Positions 56,075 to 64,000 of a stretch of 64,000 bases of DNA are shown here, piece by piece. This DNA comes from Atherinomorus stipes (taxonomy: Eukaryota > Chordata > Actinopteri > Atheriniformes > Atherinidae). Location of the stretch: positions 186,001 through 250,000 of the forward strand of contig JALJCO010012849.1 of NCBI GenBank assembly GCA_023101725.1. Direction: 5' to 3'. The position numbers were made by a program, and so were the translations under genes. Below the pieces are notes generated by a model. The model searched no databases, had not been told where the DNA came from, and saw only the letters and a list, made by a program, of their open reading frames with translations. Numbering within the stretch: position 1 is the stretch's first letter; each line of letters begins with the position of its first letter.

Positions 56075-57420
56075 GTTGACACCAGACGCAAATAAATTCA
56101 TTCGCACAAATGAATTACATGTTAAGTCAATGTACAGATGTGAATAAACGCACCTTTGCTTGGCGCGGCGTGTTTGACACGAATTCACGGCACGATGAGC
56201 CCCAAACGCACGTCTGACTTGCACGAATGTAGCGTTTCACTCACGTGAATGAGGTATTCTATTTGCGCAAATAGAGCGTATTTCGCTCAAGTTGAAAAAA
56301 ATTGAACTCGAGCGTTTTAGACGTGCGAACAATAAGAGCGTCGTCATTGAAAATGAATGAGACGTGATGTGAACGTACGGCGCTCTGCAGCTCACAGCGC
56401 TCTCCAATAGTAAAGAAGGGGAAAGCACTTTTCACAGATAAAATCACAAAGTGCTGCACACAAAAACGGTGTAGTAGTATCATAAATTTAGGTTTGAAAA
56501 CCCGGTCAGACAAAACCTCATTAACCAAAAGCTGCTTGTCTCTGCAGCTGGTGTTTGATGGATGAAAAGTCACAAAGCAGACAACTCTACAACGGGAACA
56601 GAGAACCTGTAGTTCCCAGAGGAAGATGCAGCTCTGTCCTCGCTACAGAAATAAACTGAGGTTGTTTGTTATAAAACGTCAATATAATTCAATATGAGTC
56701 TGTGGTCAGACTAGTGTAGTATTCAGTTTGGTCAGAAGATGATGCTCCAGTACCAGGAGTTCAGCCTCAGCAGATGTAAACAAACACTCGCTCTGTGTGT
56801 TGTGGTTCGGATAAAAACAGCAGGAAAGCGGTCAGTTACGAGTTGCGTTTAATCAGCTGGCTAAATGTTGAGAGGTGGAGGCGAGGAGATGGCAGAGACT
56901 CGTTAAACTGAGCTAAAATAGCTAGCGACAGACAGCCACGTTGTTTTGCTGAGTGGAAGTTGTTGGAAGTTTAGCTGGAAGCGCTAACTAGCTGCAGCTA
57001 GCTTACTCACCGAAGGCAGGTGGACAGATGCTCCACAGCTGAAATACAGCGCTTGTAGTTTTTATCCTGGAGGGATATGCAGCACCGATCCTCCCCGACA
57101 GAAGCCCATCAAATTGGGCTCGGGAAATCCCCGTTTGACCGTTTTCCAAACGTAACTCCTGGATCAGGTGATTAAATCCACCGATCTCTGAGACCTCTGG
57201 AGAATCTGCTGGATTAAAACACGCCGGTGTCTTCGGTTCTCCGACTTCCAAAGCAGGTACAACACTGCTGCTCTCTCAAAGTACTCAAAATAACCGGGTT
57301 CTGCCATGTTCACCTGACTGAGGTGGCTGACGAGTGACAAACCGCCATCCCTCACTCCAGAAAGTTAAACTTGACGCGCGAATGAAGCATCTATTCACAC
57401 GTATGATACGCTTCATGCAC
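56075..57420 (-). mobile_element. PIF/Harbinger element, internally deleted
   Basis: The left part (ACACCAGACGCAAATAAATT, CATTCGCACAAATGAATT, CGCGGCGTGTTTGACACG, AATGAATGAGACGTGATG, CGGCGCTCTGCAGCTC) is the text of a common fish Harbinger family rich in decayed CpG. The right part holds a transposase exon on the minus strand and GACGCGCGAATGAAGCATC. CpG-to-TpG decay is evident (for example ACGTGATG for ACGCGATG). The right terminus is not certain, because another repeat starts at 57427. Confidence 0.7.
57003..57307 (-). pseudogene. HARBI1-like transposase first exon, frameshifted
   Basis: On the minus strand, MAEPGYFEYFERAAVLYLLW starts at 57307 and continues KSENRRHRRV. The frame then shifts, and the downstream frame gives GGFNHLIQELRLENGQ, SRAQFDGLLSGRIGAA and LWSICPPAFG. 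This is the order of the N-terminal part of fish PIF/Harbinger transposases ('EFHHLIQELRLENGQ.. SRAQFD.LLSRIGA'). The exon ends at CTTCGGTGAGTAAG, a consensus splice donor, at about 57009. The catalytic DDE exon is missing. MAEPGYF is preceded by TCACCTGACTG on the other strand, without an obvious promoter. Clearly non-functional. Confidence 0.85.
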
Positions 57421-57426
57421 ATATTG

Positions 57427-57640
57427 TTAAAGCAACACTTAGTAACTTTTTTACCTTGAGAAATGCTTTTCCGAATCCCTGTGGGGCTAAACAAAGTGTT
57501 TACAGGGCGATTTGATGTTTCTTCGCCACCTCCCAGTGTCTCTGGCCTGAAAGCAGCACTTGCAAGTCTGCCTGTAGCTGACCCAACATAAACCTTGTGA
57601 CAACACAAACTGCCGTACAGCACTCAGGCCCCCTTAGCAC
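57427..57640 (+). mobile_element. TTAA-type element left end
   Basis: TTAAAGCAACACTTAGTAAC followed by TTTTTTACCTTGAGAAATGC, GGGGCTAAACAAAGTG and TTCTTCGCCACCTCCCAG is typical of a fish TTAA element starting TTAAAGCAACACTATGTAAC. The right end is not found. Confidence 0.6.
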
Positions 57641-57960
57641 CAAGCTGTTTCCAGTGCAGGTTCGAACCAGAACCAGATTAAGCACTAGTTCTTTGGCTTT
57701 CTACCACCTAAACACTGGCTCCTGGCTCTCTAAACTGGTTCTACTCAGTCACCAACTCTTTGCTGGGCCAGCATGAAGAACGGTTCTCGGGTAAAACATC
57801 CCGCTGCAGGAGAGACAGGGCTCTGCTTTGAGCAGCTGCTACCAACGTAGCAAAGTAGCAACAACAAGCTAGTACAAGCTTGGAAATATATTCAGGGATC
57901 AGAATATGGGACAGACAGGTAGAGAAGAGTGTGTGTGCTGTGGGGGTGTAGGGGGAGTAC
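57641..57960. mobile_element. Possible hAT-like fragment
   Basis: GGTTCGAACCAGAACCAG, AAGCACTAGTTCTTTGGC, CACTGGCTCCTGGCTCTC and AAACTGGTTCTACTC resemble a fish repeat built from 'aaccggttc/actggctctgg' units. Boundaries unclear. Confidence 0.35.
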
Positions 57961-57999
57961 GAACTTTACAATAGTGAAAGGAGACCACTAGGGGGAGCC

Positions 58000-60150
58000 C
58001 CGAGCTAGAGTTAATTTGTTCTGCTTTGAAATACATATGTATATAACAAATTTTGGGGGTTCTGGGATTCAATGTGGTGGTGCTTCAGCCCCCCCCAAAT
58101 AAAATTAGCTAAATTAGGCCATGCATTACAGCCTTTAATGTAAATATATAAAGGAAAAAGAAGTGAGAGATTTTAATAAGAAACATGTTTTTTTTTTAAA
58201 CACGAATGGGACTTTCTGATTTTTTCCCCCCCAAATCTATATCATAAGGGAGCAGTAATGATCAAGCTCAGTATGGTTTAGAAAGGTTTTAACGCTGGCG
58301 CTTTGAATGCATCAGCATCAGTTGCCAAACCACGCCGCTCTCTGTGTGGTTGCCTCTTTTGCAGACATACATAAATGTTTAATGAGCACAAAACAATGCC
58401 CTTGATGTGACACTATCACTTAGTCAAATATGGCATCTGACCAAAGACTGGATCTCTGCATCCACGTACACATTTGCTTACAAAGTGATTTTTTCCAAGA
58501 AAATTCCCTGTGGCTCAATGCCTGATTGCACAAAAAACAGTTTGGAGTTGTTTTAAGTCCAGGACAGTGATGACTAGGACTCATGTCGCATTTGATAATG
58601 TGTCATGTGGAGTAGATGTGGCATGTACTACCTTTTGCTTCGTTGAGAGGGGCACGGTGACACCTCACAGAGACCCTCCATCATTGAACACCTCCGAGAG
58701 CTGTCACAGACATGACAGAATACAGTCAAGAACCATTTGTATTGAATAATGACAGCTAATGACAAATGCCTTTCACAGAGGAGCTGCAGTTTGAGAAGTA
58801 TCGAAGCATTAGAGGCTTTGAAGGACATGGAAGAAAGGCTCATCACCAACAAAAAGGAGGCTCGGTAATTTATAGAAAATGACTGGTCTGCTTGCAGCCT
58901 GGAAGACTGTCATACTTATAATGATGTGTGTTTCAAAGGCGAGACAACATCCCTATGATGAAAGTACATCTCACCATGTGTTAACATTAATAGGCACATG
59001 TTGCAGTCATCTCTTCTGCAGTTTAGCCATTTGATTGCCTGTTAGACTGAAGGGACTGTTCTGGGGGTGGAAGCAGTCGATGACCTTCATCATCAGAGCT
59101 AATTTCCGCATCGCCACCTCTACTACTTGAACTCCAAATCAGTCATGTTTCATTGCACCTTCTGTTTAATACCTCAAATGATCTTTGAAACAACTTAAGT
59201 CAAACATCCACCTTTTGTTCAACTTTTTAAGCTTCAAATGACTTGTTTACCTGAACTGTATGCACAAACTCTCTCCTTTCCTTAAGGACTCAAACAAGCC
59301 AGTTCTCCATATTGATTTGCAGATGCCTTTGGGGCCTCCAGCAATTGTTAGGAATTCAGGCCAGTGTTTTTAATGGAAATCAGTGTGTGAAGCATGTATA
59401 ATCTATACACATGCTTTGAATGATTTATTAACAATAATTTTGGTATGGAACCAATTTGTTTCATTAAATGCATTTGTTTATTTATTGAGCTGTTGGGACG
59501 AGGTTAAAAATTAATAAGCGAATAATTGCCAACAAAAGCATGGCTTCATGCAAGCTGCTCAATCTAATATTGCTTTCCAAAGTGAACCTGAGCAACCCAA
59601 TATGCACTGCAAATTTCTCTCTGCAGCCTTTATTAAAAAGTCTCACATGGCTAATGGAGGTTATCAATGAGAGCTCCACAATGATGCGTGGTGGTATTCG
59701 ATGTGCAACAACACAGATACTTGATGAAAAATGGAAATGTCTTTTTTTTTTTTTACTGTAAACTCTGCATGAGAAACAGGTGATAGCATAGTGTGCATTT
59801 ATTCATACCTCCATGAAGCTACCTAAAAGTAGTATCCTCAAACAAAAATGTTTGGGGTTTGAGCTAAAATGAATTATAACACTCTCAACACCTCACTGGT
59901 GTTCTGCATGCTATTGTTACCCTTAACATGCAGTTATGACCACCAGAAGTTGTATATTCTTTTAACATTATTAAATAGTAATAGCCTGCATCTGCCTGCA
60001 TGAACATATGCCACAATTGCACAATTAGTGGAAGGTGATCCATTGTTTTTATTCGAAAACCACTATTGATTTACTGCTGTTCTCTACATTTTCACTTCAC
60101 CTATGGACAGAAACGCTTGTTCCAGAAAAGATTCAACTGAGTCTAAAAAG
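58000..60150. other. Repeat-poor stretch, candidate conserved non-coding DNA
   Basis: From about 58240 to 59800 I recognise no transposon. The text is balanced with homeodomain-like sites (for example AATTAATAAGCGAATAATTG near 59508). Open frames of 65-79 codons have no domain. Confidence 0.3.
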
Positions 60151-60159
60151 AAACTGGGT

Positions 60160-60565
60160 TAACTTACTCTGAGCTGAGCAACTCTGAGTTTCCGGTTCCA
60201 GATCAGTTCCTGTAAGTTGGTTCAGTCAACCATGTGTATCTTTACCCAGAGTTATAGGAAACATAAAAAATGCCATCAGTGTTTCGATTGCTGGATTCAC
60301 CATGGCAACCGCTGACTAAAAGTGTGACAGTTATTTCACTCCACTGTGGCTAAAGGCTCTCATACAGGCGTACAAGAAATATAAAGCAGTATTACAGAAA
60401 AAAAAGAAATTAAGAAAAGGGAAATCTGCAGCTGCTGCTACCAAGGAAAGAGAAGCAAAGCATCATGGGAGAAATTTGCTGCCTTTTTTTTTCATTGACG
60501 GTTAAGATTTAAATTCATGAAAACTACAGCATGTTGGCAGACAGAGTAAAATCTTGTTTTATTTA
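60160..60565 (+). pseudogene. Harbinger MYB-like (SANT) accessory protein relic
   Basis: ACTCTGAGTTTCCGGTTCC and AACCCAGAGTTATAGGAAAC style text (60183-60260) marks a known fish Harbinger MITE. From 60350 the frame reads LKALIQAYKKYKAVLQKKKK, then AAAATKEREAKHHGR. This matches the 'L..AY..YK.II..K.NTAAA.KERE.AW' region of MYB/SANT-like DNA-binding proteins encoded by Harbinger elements (related to host NAIF1). Further on, MLADRVKSC resembles 'IADRVNAC' after a frameshift. An in-frame stop follows MATAD at 60302. It is a decayed fragment; no TIR pair was identified. Confidence 0.6.
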
Positions 60566-60834
60566 AGTCCTATCCCAGAGGGGATAATCACACACAGAAG
60601 AAACTGAAGATGAAGTAAAAGCATATTTCAGAAAGGTAAGACATTGTTTTGGGTTAATGATTGGACATCTTTTATTTCTAATCACACTGGCTGATATACA
60701 AAGGAAATCTACATCTAGTCATTTAAACCCAGAGAAAATAGAGTTTTTACACATACGGTATACGTCCTCTTCTCTCACTGATGGTTGGATGGATAGACAA
60801 TATTTTTTTTAAAATATTATCCTCAAACTCCACC
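60566..60834. other. Unassigned spacer
   Basis: Between the Harbinger relic and the LINE relic; nothing recognisable. Confidence 0.4.
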
Positions 60835-61250
60835 CCACCTAGAGTGAAGGGGGGTCAGGTCTTCTACCGGGGCCTGGAAGCTTGAGGGTCCTGCTCAGTA
60901 TTTTAGCTGTTGATTGTGGTCCTCTGGACTGAGAAGTCTAACATTTCTCCAGGTATCAGTTGGAGCTACTTCCCCAGTGTGGGGGACATTGGCCCCACTG
61001 CTACGATGACAATCATGGGCACCAATGTTGCCTTCACCCTTCAGGCTTTCTCCAGCTCGTCCTTGAGCCCCAAGTATTTCTCCAGTTTCTTGTGATCCTT
61101 TTTCCCGCTATCGCCATCATTCTGGAAGGTTACATAGATCACACTGGCTTACCACTGCTGTTTATCTACAGTATGATCACAGTGTACATCTGGCTGGCCA
61201 CTACCATCTTGTCTACCATCTTGTCTATATCTGGAAGTCCCATATGAATA
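60835..61250 (-). pseudogene. LINE ORF 3' end, endonuclease-like C-terminal region, broken
   Basis: On the minus strand, with frameshifts and stops, one can read DSGKKDHKKLEKYLGLKDEL, then RVKATLVPM, VAVGPMSPTLGK, LQLIPGEMLDFSVQRTT. This is the C-terminal part of a non-LTR retrotransposon protein very common in fish, of the type with a restriction-like endonuclease domain ('DSNIRKKEHEKLEKYQGLKEELEK' and 'VPVVIGALGAVTPKLGEWLQQIPG'-type, from memory). Upstream, DKMVVA and a degraded PD-containing motif are visible. At least four lesions occur in 415 bp, so it is inactive; 5' truncated as is usual for LINEs. Confidence 0.75.
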
Positions 61251-61322
61251 TATTTATATTCACATCCATACACACACATCACAGGAGGAGTAAGGCCAAC
61301 AGAGGTCGTCTCTATGGGCTAT

Positions 61323-61768
61323 AAGCACAACCCCACTACTTCCTGAACATAGTCACGCTCCTCTGTTTCCTGTCTTTCATTAATGGACAAACTGATTGAT
61401 CCAGGTGTGTGGCCATTGTTGTCATGGTAACTGAGATCGGACACACCAGGATTAATCAGTTTGTCCAATAGTGAAAGACAGGAAACAAGGGAGCACTACT
61501 AAGTTCAGGAAGTAGTGGAGTTGGGCTACAGTATATGGACATCTGTGTGTGAGGATTTTCCTGTGCCTCCAGAGCACAGGAACGCGTGCGCCGATGTTTG
61601 TCAGCGAACATAATCGAGAACAGCCGAGTGGCTAGCTTGTTAGCTTCCCAGTGAACAGCAGAGAAACCACATTTCCTAAAAGTGATATGCACAACCCCAC
61701 TACTTCCTGAACATAGCAATGTTCTTTTGTCTCCTGTCTTTCATTATTAGACAAACCGATTAATCCAG
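61323..61768. repeat. Three-copy inverted/direct repeat
   Basis: An 87-bp arm (61323-61409: ACAACCCCACTACTTCCTGA, then TTTCCTGTCTTTCATT and GGACAAACTGATTGATCC) is repeated inverted at 61442-61527 after a 32-base loop. It recurs again in direct orientation, more diverged, at 61689-61768. Arms one and two differ at about ten positions. Likely a hairpin MITE with a second partial copy; the family is not recognised. Confidence 0.8.
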
Positions 61769-62236
61769 ACTCATGGCTCTTTCCTTAATGTCCTTCATTG
61801 CCAGTATTGTAAAGAATTATCCCATTTACAGAAAAAAATATATACATGTAGCAGCTAAATGCAAAATTCTTGCTGTGACATCACTGTATGTCCTCCATTT
61901 GTGATGTTGCAAATATATGTCCAGGAAATATGGGTGACTGCAAAATGGTACAGTTTGATGAGATATTGATCAGGAAATGATGGAGCAGCTATTAGAGGTC
62001 TGAAAATCCTCCTGACATAAATCAGTGTGTATTAATTAAGCTTCTAAATCTCTGGAACCGTGTAAGGACAGACCCATCCCCCTCCTTTGGGTGGGAGGTA
62101 ACGGGTAGAAACTCATGGTTTCTTATAGTGAATCTACCAGCAAGGAGAAGCTCTACCTCACAGTCAGTTACCATAGTAACAGACTTGGGCTAAGACCTCT
62201 TTTTCCTAAACTTGCTACAGAACATATTGTGTCATG
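61769..62236. other. Unassigned sequence
   Basis: No gene or known repeat seen. Confidence 0.4.
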
Positions 62237-62330
62237 TAGGGATATTCGATATTGGCTTTTTACCAATATTGGATATACCGATATTGTCCAACTCTTAATT
62301 TCTGATAAATACCAATAAAGATTTATGCAA
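62237..62330 (+). mobile_element. hAT-like terminal fragment (TAGGGATATTCGATATTGG)
   Basis: TAGGGATATTCGATATTGGC followed by TTTTTACCAATATTGG and ATATACCGATATTGTCC then AACTC matches a common fish hAT terminus. A possible decayed counterpart (AATTCCGGTC, then AATTCGGTCGATCATAATTG) lies at 62750-62790 but is too diverged to pair. Confidence 0.6.
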
Positions 62331-62939
62331 CCAGTCAGCATGTGGGTAATTATTTTTCTAGCAACTTGGAAACTTAACCAACAACTTTAAACCAGACATA
62401 TTATAAGCACCTTAAAAGCAAGTCAGTCTGTAGCAGCAGCAGCTGCACCGTAGTCACATGACTCTTAAACAAATGCTGGGATATGAAGTTCTTTCAGAAT
62501 GACTGACTTTCCCACATGCTGGACAAATGGAAGAACAAGACTTGTAGATTTTGTAATGGAAAACGACATTTTGTGGGATTTTGTTGGTAAAAACATCAAT
62601 ACTTTTATTATAAGATACTCTATTGAAACACTAAATATTATATTTCAGTAGATATTTTCTTACAACCCTAGTGATGCATGGTCATGAGTTTTTGTTGTGT
62701 CATTAAGAAAGTAAAAACCGATACCTATATTTTTCATAATCACATTTTAATGCCAATTCCGGTCAATAATAATTCGGTCGATCATAATTGTATTTTTTTC
62801 ATCTGGCTGGCTTATTAAATTCTGCCTCTGGGACTGCTGACCATTTCAAATGCCACTGGTAGCACTATACAAATGCAAACAGTTAGGAGATGCAACCTAA
62901 GAGAAAGTTACCTACAGCTAAGTAAGGTGTAAAAAGAAA
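62331..62939. other. Unassigned, possibly interior of a decayed hAT element
   Basis: AT-rich; AAAACCGATACC near 62715 hints at hAT sequence. No frames of note. Confidence 0.3.
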
Positions 62940-63720
62940 AAGGGGTAATTGGAAAATAAAAGTTTAAATGATTTTTTTATATATATTTTTTTGTTAGAAT
63001 GTTTTTTATTACTTTTTTTTTTTTTTTTTTTATTTTTTTGTTATAGTAGGAAAATAAAATAAAAAAAAAAACAAAAAAACAAAAAAGGTTAGATAAAATG
63101 TAAAAAAGAAGAAGGGTACCTTAAATGGAGGGGTAAATTAATTTAATAAAAAGAATTTTTTTATAATAATTCCTAAAAATAATTAATTTAAATATATATA
63201 TAGGTTGGGGTGAGTTTTAATAATTAATTGTATAAAAATTAAGAAAAAATTTTAGTGAATGAATAAATAAAAAATTTTTTTTTTAGGAGTAACTAAAAAT
63301 GATGGAAGAATAAAATTAAACATTTTTTTCCTTTGGGTTAGGCATGTAAAAAGAGGTGTGATAATGTTGGTTATTGCAATCTAGTAAAGGTTATATTTTT
63401 ATTTATTTTGCTATTTCTTTATTTTTAATCTCAATCAAAACAAAAATATAAAGATATAAGTAAAAAAAAAATAAGAAATAAAAAAATAAATAAATATATA
63501 TAGATTTTTATATATAAATATTTAAAGAATGATACGAAAAAAAAATAAAAATATATAAAGAAAAAAAAAGAAAAAAATAAAAAAAAGGAAAGATAGAAGA
63601 TAAATAACATGAATGAGAAGTATAAACTTTGTAGATGTTTTATATTGTTTTTTTTTTCTTTTTTTTTTTTATTTTTTTTTTATATTTTAAAGGAAAATAA
63701 AAAGGAAAAAAAAACACGCA
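62940..63720. repeat. Extreme AT-rich low-complexity block
   Basis: Nearly 800 bases composed mainly of A and T with runs of up to about 20 T and many AAATAAA/TATATA motifs, and very few C or G. Either a decayed AT microsatellite cluster or a low-accuracy assembly region; text on both sides is normal. Confidence 0.9.
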
Positions 63721-64000
63721 ACAGGTGAAGAGTTGAGCTTCTGCCTTTTTCTTCCACAACACAGCCAAACCTAAAACAAGCAACACAGACTAACCAAGAG
63801 GAGCAAAGCAAAAGAACAAATCATAAAATGCAGAAAACCAACCTGAACTCTAGAAAACCTTGCTGAAAACCAAAGAATGGATTAAAGAATCGACACAAGA
63901 CTTAAACCAGGAATCAAACTATCACAGCAAATGAAAACAGAGGTCATACATTAGCAATTAGTTAAGTTAAAATTAAAAGAAAAGAAAAAAAAAATCCACT
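63721..64000. other. Unassigned A-rich sequence at window end
   Basis: CAAAACAAGCAACACAGACT and similar purine-rich text resembles the decayed 3' part of a retroposon, but no specific match is recognised. Confidence 0.3.

Noticed and set aside
1..64000. CRISPR array, bacterial operon, phage or plasmid features
   Set aside because: No regularly spaced short repeats, no dense coding, no ribosome-binding sites; composition and repeats are vertebrate-like.
1..64000. Endogenous retrovirus coding remnants
   Set aside because: No gag, protease, reverse transcriptase or envelope-like frames were recognised; only one possible solo LTR (18286-18954) was noted.

Overview
The window looks like teleost fish nuclear DNA from a gene-poor stretch, either intergenic or a very large intron. 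No complete protein-coding gene, rRNA or functional tRNA can be supported. Most of what can be named is transposon debris of types common in fish: hAT-type MITEs flanked by 8-bp target duplications, TTAA-flanked elements, Tc1/mariner relics, PIF/Harbinger and THAP-containing relics, tRNA-derived SINEs, and 3' ends of LINEs. Simple repeats include (TA)n, (CA)n, (AAT)n and many poly-A/T runs. The organism call rests on recalled fish repeat families and was not confirmed by a search.

Layout. 0-10 kb: a 1.3 kb hAT-like element, then long AT-rich unannotated sequence with small hAT and SINE scraps. 10-13 kb: a dense block with a P-like C-rich MITE, a tRNA-like SINE head, a long-hairpin MITE and a 1.4 kb TTAA element carrying a 214-bp tandem duplication. 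14.7-15.9 kb: two Tc1-type transposase N-termini and a LINE 3' tail. 17.9-19.2 kb: nested insertions. 20.4-25.8 kb: two TTAA-type elements, two hAT MITEs and a broken Tc1 transposase. 26-34 kb: SINE pieces, a long (TA)n, a Tc1 end and a hAT element, followed on the minus strand by an unexplained coding-like stretch (32262-32705). 34.6-39.4 kb: a full-length SINE, a terminal-inverted-repeat (TIR) element, a reversed Tc1-type piece and a second P-like MITE. 42.3-44.8 kb: a CpG-containing segment with a first-exon-like ORF and a clean 233-bp MITE. 47.4-57.6 kb: two THAP-domain relics, one inside a 1.7 kb element with matching inverted ends, then a Harbinger element with a transposase first exon ending at a consensus splice donor. 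60-62 kb: a Harbinger MYB-like relic, a LINE endonuclease-domain relic and a three-copy inverted/direct repeat. 62.9-63.7 kb: extreme AT-rich low-complexity sequence.

Function. The transposase remnants carry frameshifts and stops, so nothing here looks autonomous. The main biology visible is layered transposition. A few stretches that match no repeat I recognise (27.6-28.4 kb, 40.4-40.6 kb, 46.0-46.6 kb, 58.2-59.8 kb) are the best places to look for conserved regulatory DNA. I found no convincing novel system. The most interesting loose ends are the coding-like stretch at 32.3-32.7 kb, the first-exon-like ORF at 42.76 kb, the nested stack at 18 kb, and the THAP and Harbinger elements.
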